Below are positions 28,084 through 36,950 of a DNA stretch of 64,000 nt, piece after piece (position 1 is the first letter of the stretch; each line of letters starts with the position of its first letter). The stretch covers positions 296,338 through 360,337 of the forward strand of contig CAYZWI010000002.1 of NCBI GenBank assembly GCA_964482205.1, given 5' to 3'. Position numbers and translations under genes: made by a program. This DNA comes from JAZDGX01 sp964482205 (GTDB taxonomy: Bacteria > Eisenbacteria > RBG-16-71-46 > CAIMUX01 > WJJG01). The notes below the pieces were generated by a model. The model did no database searches, had not been told where the DNA came from, and saw nothing but the letters and a program-made list of their open reading frames with translations.

Positions 28084-28461
28084 TCAGGGCCGGATCACAC
28101 GCTTCGCGTTCGAAAGCCGTGTGACGATATCGTGCATGTTGGTGATCCGGCCCGCGCGCACTTTCTCCTTCAGATGGTAGTAGTCGAGGCATGTTCCGCA
28201 CGAGAGGATCTCCACTCCGTGTGTGGACAGCTCCCCGATGACTTCGAGAAGCGGCGAGCCTTCGACCGTCAGCTTGACGCCTTCGTTGACGAAGAGAATC
28301 GCGGCGGGCCGCGGCTCGACTTCCTTCAGGGTGTTGAGGAAGTTCCGCAACAGCAGCCGCCCCAGCTCCGCCTCTCCGCTTCCCCATTGCGCCGCAGCGA
28401 TCAGGACGACATTGCCTCCCTCATGCGATGAAGATCCCTGAGCCGCGCGATCGTTTTTCAT
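28084..28461 (-). CDS. yedF: YedF-type selenium-metabolism protein, C-terminal DsrE-like domain only
   Basis: The 125-residue protein starts at an ATG behind GGGGGAGG. It matches the C-terminal half of YedF (selenium-metabolism family): LGRLLLRNFLNTLKEVEPRP, ILFVNEGVKLTVEGS, HGVEILSCGTCLDYY with Cys88 and Cys91, and ITNMHDIVTRLSNAKRVI. Canonical YedF has an N-terminal TusA-like domain. None is seen here, even upstream of the ATG, so this is a stand-alone domain. The family occurs mainly in organisms that use selenium, which supports the selenoprotein call at 36951-39005. No selA, selB or selD is in the window. Confidence 0.85.
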   Translation of the reverse strand: MKNDRAAQGSSSHEGGNVVLIAAAQWGSGEAELGRLLLRNFLNTLKEVEPRPAAILFVNEGVKLTVEGSPLLEVIGELSTHGVEILSCGTCLDYYHLKEKVRAGRITNMHDIVTRLSNAKRVIRP

Positions 28462-28697
28462 GGCCTCCCCCCCACGCTGTTCGAGCCTCACCTTCTTGCC
28501 CTGCGACGACATGATCGATGCTCTCGCCCGCCGGTCGCTGAACCGGGCATCTTGCGGGACGATGCGCTGAAAGGCCAGGCTTTCCCTCTTGCCTGGAATG
28601 CGCCCCTGAGCCCGCACAGGCACCCGGTACCGATTGCGGCGTGGCGCGTGGACGATGCGTTGTCTCCCGATCAGTCGCCTCCGGCGCTGATCGACCA

Positions 28698-28931
28698 TGT
28701 GCATGGCCCCCGCTTCTTGCCGGACGGGATTCCAGCCAGTTGATCCGCGCATGGGTTCCGGGATGCGCGACCGGCGAGGAGGCCTATTCGATCGCCATTC
28801 TTCTTCAGGAGCACGTCCGGGAAACGCAACGCCTGAACAGCGTCCGGATTCTCGGGACCGGCAGGTGCGTTGCGCGACAGGGATCGCAAGATCCCGAACT
28901 CGCGGTCTCAGAGAGCGCAATCTCCCGGCGG
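28698..28931 (+). pseudogene. Remnant of a CheR-type methyltransferase
   Basis: One frame reads PPLLAGRDSSQLIRAWVPGC and then ATGEEAYSIAILLQEH, the SAM-binding motif I of CheR methyltransferases (usual form IRVWVPGCATGEEAYSIA). It continues VRILGTG and then a degraded equivalent of ARxGxYPExxxxDVSExRLRR. No N-terminal or catalytic remainder, start codon or ribosome site is visible. I read this as a decayed fragment of a larger chemotaxis-type gene. Confidence 0.6.
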
Positions 28932-29040
28932 ATCACAGCCATGCGGCTCTGCCCGGTACGCCGGCGCAACCCGCGAATACCAGTGCGACTGGTCGTCGCA
29001 GCGCCCAGTCTTCCTGCCCGTCCTCGTCCGCAGACACGAA

Positions 29041-29072
29041 GAGGCGGTCCTCTCAAGAGAGAAGACCGCCTC
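29041..29072 (-). terminator. Terminator of the second M36 peptidase gene
   Basis: GAGGCGGTC (29041-29049) pairs with GACCGCCTC (29064-29072). The loop itself can extend the helix (CTCTC-aa-GAGAG). It lies 36 bp beyond the stop on the minus strand. Confidence 0.65.
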
Positions 29073-29107
29073 CCAGCCTCGGTGCTGGACCGAGGGGTCG
29101 TTCCATA

Positions 29108-32056
29108 CTAGCGCGCGATCACCAGGTTGCGGGTCGCGTGGTATTCGCCCGCCTGGAGCCGCACGTAGTAGAGGCCCGACGAGACCGGGTTGCCGCCCTC
29201 GTCGGTCCCGTCCCACGCCACACGATGAACGCCGGCTTCCATCGGGGCATCCACCAGCGTGCGCACGTTGCGGCCGGTCACGTCGTAGACCGCCAGACGC
29301 ACCCGCGTCGCGACCGGAGTCTCGAAGCGCAGCTCATTGGCGCCCGGAGCGGGGTTGACGCGCGGGCCGGCAAAGGAGAAGCGGGCGACGCCGCCTCCTT
29401 GCGTCCCATCGACGCTGGAAAAGCCGGCCGCGAAGAGGATCTCGAAATCGTCGACGAGCGCTTCGATCAGCGAGGGGCTGGCGAGGTCGCTCGCCACGAA
29501 CTTGAATTGCACATTGCCGAGCTCGTCGCCGAACATGGCGAGCAAGTCGGCCGAGACGAAGACCCACTGATTCTGGTTCGTCTGGTTGCTCTCGACATTC
29601 TGCCAGGCCCCGCCGTTGTTGCGCACCTGCACCACCCAGGTGTCGGCGTTCGGGTTGTTGCCCATGTTGTTCGAATACCAGCGCCAGTACTTCGCCTTCG
29701 CGTAACTCGCGTCCGCCAGATCGTAGACCACCGAGTACAGCGTGGTCGTTCCAGCGTCGACGTCGTTCGTCCCGGACGGCTGGCCGCTGGAGGCGTTGCC
29801 CGTCACCCAGCAGATCGTGCCGGGAGCAGGCGTGTGATCGTCTTCCGGTTGCGCATCGTCGTCGGCAATGGGATCGGCCCAAATCCACACGCCGGAGCTG
29901 GCATTGTCCGTGCCTTCCGCGTTCACCGTCCAGCCGCTGTTCGCCTGGAAATCGTCGAAGAGCCAAGCGACGTCATAGGCATGCAACGCCTCCGGAGCCG
30001 TCGCCGGATGCGTCTTCTCGTTGTTCTCCACGTCGCACGCATAGAGGTAGTACTCGATCTCGGCCGGTTGCGTGCCGCCCGGGATGTACCCGTGATACTG
30101 GTGCAGGATCGCCGTCGGCGTGAGCGCCGCCTGCTGGAAGGCGCCGCCGTTCAGCCGGTGGTAGATCAACAGACCATCGGGGTCCAGATTCGCCTCGGTG
30201 GAGGTGATCGTCGCCACGACTTCCCGCGCGCCGGTGTCCTCGGTGGTGCCGAGCGGGGTATGCGTGATGATGACGCCCGTCACGATCTCGGGGCAGGAGA
30301 AGCCGTGATTGGTGGCGGCCAGGCAAAGCGCGCTGTAGTGCGGCGTCCCGTTGTCCAGGTTGCCGTCGTCGTCGTCCGCGACGAACGTCGCCAGCACCTG
30401 GGCCGGCTGGGTCGTAGGCTGCTGGGTGACGCGCCCGAAGTGCCAGCGTTCGGCCGCGACGATGATCCCTTCCTCTTCTCCGTAGAGCGCCTGCATCTCC
30501 TGCATGAAGTCCCAGTGGAAGCCGGCGATCACGCGCCCGGCCGAGTGGATCTCCTGGCCCACGACGTCGGCCGGGTACTGGAGGTTGTTCTCGGAGTTGC
30601 GGATGCCGCTCGTGCAATTGCCCGAGTAGAAGCCGCGGCCGATGATCGACTCCCGGGTCATCAGGTTGGCCATGACGTCGGCGTTGCCTTCCCCGAGCCC
30701 TTGGTCGCCCTGCCAGCCGAGGATGTAGTCCTGGATGCCGTGCGTGTACTCGTGATGCGCCACGCCCTGGATCTCGCCCGTGTTGGCATAGCTGCCTCCG
30801 GCGGCGCAGAAGTTGATGGTCCCGTCCCACCAGGCATTGCCGGGGCAGTAGCCGTCGCTGCGGGAGACGTAGGCGTTGATGCGCTGGTTGACGTACCCGA
30901 AGGTCGGATCGAAGTTCAGGAAGAAAACGTGCATGTCGTTGACGGCATCGAAAATGTCCCGCTCATCCTGCTGGGCATTGGTGTCGCGGAAGTGGATCAG
31001 CAGCGGAGTTCCCGGTGTGCTGCTCTCGGAGAAGGCCGCTTCGGCGCCGGCCACATTCTCCATGTCCACATACGGGCCATAGAGGTCGGAGGTCACCGTG
31101 CGCGCATCCGTTCCGCCGTAGGTCAGCTCATAGTGGCCGTTGATGTCGGTGTTCACCGTGCCGACACCTGTCACGGTCACGCGCAAGTAGCGAAGATCAT
31201 CAGTCGTCTCTCCGTTGCAGTAGGTCCCTTCCTGTGAGTTCACCTGGGCATCGCCGGTGAAGTTCACGAAGTGAATATCGTTGTAGCGCCAGACGATCGA
31301 TCCGTCATGAGCATCGACGTGCGTCACCCAGATGCCCAGCGGATCGGCGGTGCGCAGGCGCAGGCGCCACACCAAGTGATGCTCGACCTCGGTCGCGCTC
31401 AGGCCGACCGGAAGCACGAGCAATTCGGGATACACGGTGAGCTCGTCGGTCTCGGGATTGTAGGGCAGATCCGCCTTGGCGATCTCGATCGCCTGCTCTG
31501 CGGAAATCGAGGGCTGCGGGGAGACGCTGATCCCCCGGTAGAAGGTCGAACCCATCGCAAAGAGGCGGCCGGTCTCAGTGAAGGTCAGATACACCCCACC
31601 TTGCCAGACATCGATGCCGTGATAGGTCTGCTGGAAATGCACGGTGCGCTTTCCAAGCCCCACGGGCGCGGAGGCGAACCGGAGATCGGCAAGATCGGCC
31701 TGAAAGATGTCGGGATTGGCCGCGAGGAACTCACGCGCCACCGTCTCGGCCTGCGCTTCGTTGGTCAGTTCAGCGGAAACCTGCGTGCCGCTGCCATACA
31801 GGTCGGCTGCGGTACTGGTCTGCGGGTTCCAGGTGTAGATTCTCCAGGACCCGCCGAAGCGCTCGCTGAGCGCATCGGTGACCTGAAGCCCACGCGTCTC
31901 CGCCTGGACCTTGCCCAACGAGTGGAAGTCGAAGGTAGGCAAGGGAACTTCGTACTCGGCGTTCTGCTCGATGGGATTGAATGCGAAAGCGGATGCGGTC
32001 CAGACAAGCGCCAGAAGCGCCACCGCCCACCCGACCATTCCCGACCACGTCCTCAT
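29108..32056 (-). CDS. Secreted M36/M4-type zinc metallopeptidase with FTP propeptide and FlgD-Ig-like tail
   Basis: The ATG at 32056 has AAAGGAG upstream and a signal peptide (VGWAVALLALVWTASAFA). The 982-residue protein has an FTP propeptide region (FQQTYHGIDVWQGGVYLTF), a PepSY-like stretch, the catalytic motif HEYTH (His435, Glu436, His439) and the third ligand Glu456 in GLGEGNADVMANL. Beta-rich domains follow, including an acidic DDDAQPEDDHTPAPGT loop. The C-terminal FlgD-Ig-like module ends RNLVIAR. It is a likely exported endopeptidase and differs enough from the enzyme at 4439 to be an ancient paralogue. It is monocistronic, with its own terminator. Confidence 0.9.
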   Translation of the reverse strand: MRTWSGMVGWAVALLALVWTASAFAFNPIEQNAEYEVPLPTFDFHSLGKVQAETRGLQVTDALSERFGGSWRIYTWNPQTSTAADLYGSGTQVSAELTNEAQAETVAREFLAANPDIFQADLADLRFASAPVGLGKRTVHFQQTYHGIDVWQGGVYLTFTETGRLFAMGSTFYRGISVSPQPSISAEQAIEIAKADLPYNPETDELTVYPELLVLPVGLSATEVEHHLVWRLRLRTADPLGIWVTHVDAHDGSIVWRYNDIHFVNFTGDAQVNSQEGTYCNGETTDDLRYLRVTVTGVGTVNTDINGHYELTYGGTDARTVTSDLYGPYVDMENVAGAEAAFSESSTPGTPLLIHFRDTNAQQDERDIFDAVNDMHVFFLNFDPTFGYVNQRINAYVSRSDGYCPGNAWWDGTINFCAAGGSYANTGEIQGVAHHEYTHGIQDYILGWQGDQGLGEGNADVMANLMTRESIIGRGFYSGNCTSGIRNSENNLQYPADVVGQEIHSAGRVIAGFHWDFMQEMQALYGEEEGIIVAAERWHFGRVTQQPTTQPAQVLATFVADDDDGNLDNGTPHYSALCLAATNHGFSCPEIVTGVIITHTPLGTTEDTGAREVVATITSTEANLDPDGLLIYHRLNGGAFQQAALTPTAILHQYHGYIPGGTQPAEIEYYLYACDVENNEKTHPATAPEALHAYDVAWLFDDFQANSGWTVNAEGTDNASSGVWIWADPIADDDAQPEDDHTPAPGTICWVTGNASSGQPSGTNDVDAGTTTLYSVVYDLADASYAKAKYWRWYSNNMGNNPNADTWVVQVRNNGGAWQNVESNQTNQNQWVFVSADLLAMFGDELGNVQFKFVASDLASPSLIEALVDDFEILFAAGFSSVDGTQGGGVARFSFAGPRVNPAPGANELRFETPVATRVRLAVYDVTGRNVRTLVDAPMEAGVHRVAWDGTDEGGNPVSSGLYYVRLQAGEYHATRNLVIAR

Positions 32057-32456
32057 GGTGCTCTCTCCTTTCGTGGCTTTTGGTTCAAGCGCAAACATCG
32101 GGCGCGAAAGGTCATAGCCGGCCGCACCCGTTGCTCGGCAAAGATGATAGATTGATTTTACGCTATTCCGCACGCTGTGGGAAGCAAAGGCTTGCGGTCC
32201 GAAGATTCGGGATGCGGCCTGCAACTATTTGGGCACATTCAACTTCGAGCGCATTTGGCCGCTCTGATGCAGACCCCGAAGCGCCACCCGGGCCCTTCAC
32301 GGATCGCTCCTGCCCCCCCGGGCTCTCTGCCCCCTATCGAATTCGCTGCCTGGGCGGCGGAGCTTGAGCCAGGGCGCTGAGACCGACAGGCGAATGCGTT
32401 TGCCCCAAACCGGTTGCGAGGCCAGCCATCCGGCTGGCCGCACCGCCCTCCCCCTC
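32057..32456 (-). other. Intergenic region upstream of the second M36 peptidase
   Basis: 400 bp without a gene on either strand. An AT-rich patch near 32135-32160 contains TATCAT on the minus strand, a plausible -10 element for the peptidase gene, but no good -35. The far end holds the terminator of the M32 gene. Confidence 0.4.
32420..32439 (-). terminator. Terminator of the M32 carboxypeptidase gene
   Basis: The perfect 8-bp stem GGCCAGCC / GGCTGGCC with a 4-base loop (32428-32431) lies 17 bp beyond the stop. Confidence 0.55.
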
Positions 32457-33965
32457 TCACACACCGTAGAGGCTTCCGTACTTGGCCGCGATGTAGTCCA
32501 TGAAGTCGTCCGCGCTTGGGGAACGTCCGGTCACGTGCTCGACGAGACCGTTCGGAAGATACTGCCGCCCCGCGGAATGGATGTGCTGGCGAAGCCAGGA
32601 GAGCAACGCGGAGAAGTCGCCCTTGGCGAACCTCTCCTCGAGACCGGGAATCGCACGCTTGCATGCGGCAAAGAACTGCGCCGCGTTCAGGCTGCCCAAC
32701 GCGTAGCTCGGGAAGTACCCGACGTACCCGAGAGACCAATGGATATCCTGCAGACATCCCTGGCTGTCGTCGGGCGGAGTGACACCCAGGTACTCCTGCA
32801 TCTTCGCGTTCCATGCGCGCGGAAGGTCGCCGACGGACAACGCGCCGGACATCAGATCGCGCTCGATCTCGAAGCGCACGACGATATGCAGCCCGTAGGT
32901 GACCTCGTCGGCCTCGACGCGAATCAACGATGGCTTCACTTGATTGACCGCTCGGTAGAGCTCATCAAGCGTCACGCCTTCGAGCTGCCGGGGAAATTCG
33001 TCGCGCAGCATCGGCTCGACGAAAGAGAGAAAGGGACGGGAGCGGCCGACGATGTTCTCCCACATCCGCGACTGCGACTCATGGATCGACATGGAGCAGG
33101 AGACGCCCAGGGGCGCGCCCAGGTGCTCGGGGGGAAGCCCCTGCTCGTACATCCCGTGGCCCGCCTCGTGAATCACACCGAAGAAGGAAGCGAAGGGCAG
33201 GTTGGGCAGAAAGCGGGTCGTCAGGCGGACATCGCCGCCCGTTCCCGAGCAGAAGGGATGGGCGGAAACATCCAGGCGCCCGGCCTCGGTGTCGAAACCG
33301 ATGAGCGCGATCACCCGTTCCGCGACCCGCCGCTGCGTCTCGGCGGGAAAGCCGCGCTCGAAAAAATCGGTGCGCGGCGTGAATGAGGATTGCGCGATCT
33401 TCTTCACCCACGGCACAAGTTTCACCCGCAAGCCCTCGAGCACTTCCCCGGTGGACCGCGCCGTGGCGCCCGGCTCGTAGTCGTCGAGCATCGCGTCGTA
33501 GGGAGTCTCCGCGTAACCCCAATGCTCCGCGATCCTCCGCTTGAGCCCGATGACCTTCTCAAGCCAGGGGGCGAAGATCGAGAAGTCCGACGCCTTGCGC
33601 GCCTTGATCCAGGCCTCGTGCCCATGGGCACACACCCGGGACTGCTCTTCGACCAGCTCGGGAGGCAGCTTGGTCAGGCGGTCGAAGGTGCGCGACAGCT
33701 CTCTCACGGTGGCGCGCTCTCCTTCGGAAAGCTCAGTGTGGGCCGCCCGCAACGCGGCGAGCCACTCCCCCCGCTTCGGGTCGGTCTGCCTGCGATGCAC
33801 GATGCCCGCCATCAGCGAGAGCTGTCGGGACTTCGCGTCAATGCCCTTCGGCGGCATGTAGGTTTCCTGGTCCCAGCCGAGCAACCCCTGAATGTTGTCG
33901 AGATCGCTGATTTCCTTCGTATCCGCCACCAGCGCGTCGTAGGTCTTGCGAAGCTCCTCGTTCAT
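32457..33965 (-). CDS. M32 carboxypeptidase (Taq carboxypeptidase family)
   Basis: The 502-residue cytosolic zinc carboxypeptidase has no signal peptide. HEXXH is HEAGH, with His266, Glu267 and His270. The third zinc ligand Glu296 sits in the family motif HESQSRMWEN. Other family blocks are RFFPNLPFASF-like (TRFLPNLPFASF), VKPSLIRVEADEVTYGLHI and DIHWSLGYVGYFPSYALG. Length and order match the family (about 500 residues). It trims peptides from the C-terminus. It lies 78 bp after the SpoIIE-type phosphatase on the same strand, so they may be cotranscribed. Confidence 0.95.
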   Translation of the reverse strand: MNEELRKTYDALVADTKEISDLDNIQGLLGWDQETYMPPKGIDAKSRQLSLMAGIVHRRQTDPKRGEWLAALRAAHTELSEGERATVRELSRTFDRLTKLPPELVEEQSRVCAHGHEAWIKARKASDFSIFAPWLEKVIGLKRRIAEHWGYAETPYDAMLDDYEPGATARSTGEVLEGLRVKLVPWVKKIAQSSFTPRTDFFERGFPAETQRRVAERVIALIGFDTEAGRLDVSAHPFCSGTGGDVRLTTRFLPNLPFASFFGVIHEAGHGMYEQGLPPEHLGAPLGVSCSMSIHESQSRMWENIVGRSRPFLSFVEPMLRDEFPRQLEGVTLDELYRAVNQVKPSLIRVEADEVTYGLHIVVRFEIERDLMSGALSVGDLPRAWNAKMQEYLGVTPPDDSQGCLQDIHWSLGYVGYFPSYALGSLNAAQFFAACKRAIPGLEERFAKGDFSALLSWLRQHIHSAGRQYLPNGLVEHVTGRSPSADDFMDYIAAKYGSLYGV

Positions 33966-34043
33966 GGCTCCCCCTGTTCCTGTCCACCTGCCCTTCCCGC
34001 GCGTTCGGGACGGCGCCGCCCAGCGCTGCCGATCCGCTCGACT

Positions 34044-36659
34044 CTACGCGCCCGCGCCACCGCCGTCGAGAACGCGCGCGATCACGATCGTGAAATCGTC
34101 GGCGAACGAGGTCGATCCCGTGTGGTGGACGACCTCTTCCTGAACGAGATCGACCAGCTCGGAAACCGGCCGGGCGCGTTCGCGGGCCAACATCCCGGCC
34201 AGGCGCGGCTCGCCGAATTCCTCGCCCGCGGAATCGAGCGCTTCCGTGACTCCATCGGTGAAGGCCACGAGCAGGTCTCCCGCCTTCAAGCGGCAAGTCC
34301 CCTGCTCGAACCGAATGCCGGGAAGCACGCCCAGGATCGGTCCGCCGGCGTCGAGCGTCTCGATCTCTCCGTTGGCGCGCACGATCCGCGGGGGATTGTG
34401 TCCCGCGTTCACATAGTCGAGCCGCTGGTCCGCGGGATCGTGGATGGCTGCGAAGAAAGTGATGAACTGGCCGAGCTCGGTGTTGCCGCGAATGACCTCG
34501 TTCAGCCGCGCAACCGCGCGGGCCAGATCGATATCGGCGCCCGACAGCGCGCGCAGGGAGGCCTGCATGTTGGCCATGATCATGGCGGCGCCCGCGCCCT
34601 TTCCGGAGACATCGCCGATCGCGATCAGCGTGCGCCGCTCGTCGAGCCGGATGACATCGTAATAGTCGCCCGCGACCTCCAGCGAGAAGATGCAGCGCGC
34701 CGCCACGTCGAGCCCCGGCGTCGGGGGAAGATCGCTCGGCAGGAACCGTTCCTGCACCCGGCGGGCGATCGCGAGCTGCTCTTCGAAATGCCGCTTCTGG
34801 ATGTTCTCCTCGAGCAGACGGAGATTCTCGCTCTGCAGCGCGATCTGCGCGGCCGCCGAGACGAGCAGCGCAAGCTCCTCGCCGCGCAAGTCCTCGCGGC
34901 CTTCCCGCAAGACGAGAGCGAGCAGGCCGACGAACTCCCCGCGCACGCTCATCGGCAGAAGCAGCGAGATGCGCCGCTCTTTCAACCACGCGTCCTCCGC
35001 ATCGCTCAGCAGACCGCGCTCCGAAGCGCGGGCCTCATCGACCATCACCGCGCTGCCGGTGCGCATCAGCTCCTGCACGACCGCGCCTGCGCGCGTGAAA
35101 GGAGCGGCCGCGCCATCGGGTTCGCTGAGGCTCTCCTCCCCTTCGTTCGCGAGCAGCGGCATCAAGCGCTCGGCGCCCAACTCGTCCCGCAGTCTCGTCT
35201 CGAGGGCCTCCCAGAACGATCTTCGATCGGGCATCGCGGTGCTCGTGGAGAGCAGCTCGCTCACCAAGCCTTTGAGGCGCGTGCGTTCGGGATAGAAGCG
35301 CCGTTCGACCAGGCCCTGCGTGCGCCGCAACACGGGAACGAAGGCGAGCGCGAGGCCCATCGCGATCGCGAGAGCGGGTGTGCGGCTCTCGACGCGCAGG
35401 ACATTCAGGAACAGATGGCTGAGGGCGAAGAGACCTCCGAGGAAAACCGCCAGCACGACGATCGTGACGAAGGCGAAGCGCGTCCCGCGGCGCAGGCGGC
35501 CTTCGACTTCGAGCAGGCGATAACGGCCGAAGGCGTAGGCGAAGGATGCGGGAGATAGCAGCAGTCCGAGGAAGCCCACGCACATCATGAGCGTGGCGAT
35601 GAGCTGGCTCAGGTGCGCGGCGATCGCGGGAACCGCACTCAGCAGGATCAGCATGAGCAGCGAGCCCATGCCGATGCCCGTCCCATAGCCGACCAGGGTC
35701 AGCTGCCGCCGCGAGAGCGGGTCGCGCTCTTTGCCCCGGCGAACGCCCAGGACGACGAAGCCGGCGCTGATCGGGACGACGATCACACCCCATTGGATCC
35801 AGGCCGGCAATGGGACTCCCGCCAGATCCAAAGCCGTCACGCTGAGAGGGACGAAATAGAGCAAGATATGGAAGCGCCGCATTCTTCCCGCGATCCACCG
35901 CACGGGCTGAGGGAAGAGAAAGGCGAGATTGAGCCAGAAGACTCCGAAATAGGTGGCGAAGGAGTTGAGCGCATCCCGGATCTGCCGGACCAGCGGAATC
36001 GAGAAGGCCGCGTAGGTTTCGGGCACGGTGCGCACGCCGATCGTCATCAAGGTCGCCATCGAGAAGCTGAAGAGCGCCAGCGCGCGCACGCCCGGCGAAT
36101 CAGGCCTGCGGCTGAAGGCCCAGAAGCCGACCAGCAAATACCCGATGTGGATCAGCACGCGCACCACATCGATGCCGGCCACCAGCCATACGGTGCTCCT
36201 CGGCACCGGCGTAAGAATCACGGTGGTCGTGTCGCGGTCGGATGCGTCCGCCTGCCCCTCGCTCGTCCGCGCCGCCCCGGAGCCGTCGCTTTCCCGGGTG
36301 GGCGCCGAGGCCCCCGCCTGATTCCGCGGGTGAGCGAGAACGATGCGCATGCGGCTGCCGGGAGGTGCGGGCAGCGAGAGCCAGTCTTGAGGCGACATCG
36401 AGCTCGACCCCAGCGAATCGACCACGGCGACGACCGTGTCGCCCACCGAGGCGTACGGCCGCGCCGCGAAATCGAGCGTGTCCACCTCCGAAAAGACGAC
36501 CGCCGAATCGCTGCCCAGACGCTCGAAGTCGCTCTTCACCTGGCCCGCATGCGAAAGGGTGACGAGTTTGGTCGCTTCGCGGACATATTCGACCAAAGGG
36601 AAGACGATGAGCGTGACGCCCGTCACAAGGATGAACGCCTTGATGGCCTTGCCGATCAT
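34044..36659 (-). CDS. Membrane-bound SpoIIE-type PP2C phosphatase with GAF domain
   Basis: The 871-residue protein starts at the ATG at 36659, with a weak ribosome site. A first TM helix at about 7-25 is followed by a periplasmic domain that could be PDZ-like (about 30-110), then about seven TM helices (about 165-440), a GAF domain (about 470-640) and a short coiled coil (LRLLEENIQKRHFEEQLA). The C-terminal PP2C phosphatase has AGDYYDVIRLDERRTLIAIG, DVSGKGAGAAMIMANM and LVAFTDGVTEA, with the metal-binding Asp residues present. Such proteins switch partner anti-sigma antagonists or other phosphoproteins. No partner is encoded nearby. Confidence 0.9.
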   Translation of the reverse strand: MIGKAIKAFILVTGVTLIVFPLVEYVREATKLVTLSHAGQVKSDFERLGSDSAVVFSEVDTLDFAARPYASVGDTVVAVVDSLGSSSMSPQDWLSLPAPPGSRMRIVLAHPRNQAGASAPTRESDGSGAARTSEGQADASDRDTTTVILTPVPRSTVWLVAGIDVVRVLIHIGYLLVGFWAFSRRPDSPGVRALALFSFSMATLMTIGVRTVPETYAAFSIPLVRQIRDALNSFATYFGVFWLNLAFLFPQPVRWIAGRMRRFHILLYFVPLSVTALDLAGVPLPAWIQWGVIVVPISAGFVVLGVRRGKERDPLSRRQLTLVGYGTGIGMGSLLMLILLSAVPAIAAHLSQLIATLMMCVGFLGLLLSPASFAYAFGRYRLLEVEGRLRRGTRFAFVTIVVLAVFLGGLFALSHLFLNVLRVESRTPALAIAMGLALAFVPVLRRTQGLVERRFYPERTRLKGLVSELLSTSTAMPDRRSFWEALETRLRDELGAERLMPLLANEGEESLSEPDGAAAPFTRAGAVVQELMRTGSAVMVDEARASERGLLSDAEDAWLKERRISLLLPMSVRGEFVGLLALVLREGREDLRGEELALLVSAAAQIALQSENLRLLEENIQKRHFEEQLAIARRVQERFLPSDLPPTPGLDVAARCIFSLEVAGDYYDVIRLDERRTLIAIGDVSGKGAGAAMIMANMQASLRALSGADIDLARAVARLNEVIRGNTELGQFITFFAAIHDPADQRLDYVNAGHNPPRIVRANGEIETLDAGGPILGVLPGIRFEQGTCRLKAGDLLVAFTDGVTEALDSAGEEFGEPRLAGMLARERARPVSELVDLVQEEVVHHTGSTSFADDFTIVIARVLDGGGAGA

Positions 36660-36889
36660 CTTCTGCGAAATCCCTCGCTGCCTATCGCGACCGGCCGCGC
36701 CCTGCGCGGCCCAATGCAGCGTCCCTGTTGCGCATCGATCCCCAGGCCCGGTCCGCGGGCGGCCGCGGCGAAGCCCGCGTTCATTGTGCATGGATCGAAG
36801 CCGTCCTCAAACGCTATGTTGGATCTCGACGATGCCCGGCCCCGCCGTGCGCACCGCAAAGAAGCGGGGTACAGCCCTGCGCACGCCAC

Positions 36890-36921
36890 AAAAAGGGGGC
36901 GCCGCATCGTGCGGCGCCCCC
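36890..36921 (-). terminator. Strong intrinsic terminator of the selenoprotein gene
   Basis: A perfect 12-bp stem (36895-36906 and 36910-36921) with a 3-base loop is followed on the minus strand by TTTTT. It begins 29 bp beyond the stop codon at 36951 and is the best terminator in the window. Confidence 0.8.
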
Positions 36922-36950
36922 GCTTGCCTCTCGCTGGATCGGACGCGCGG

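Noticed and set aside
28697..31237. 846-codon plus-strand frame opposite the second M36 peptidase
   Set aside because: Antisense shadow with no domain. Only the short CheR-like part, which is in a different frame, is meaningful.
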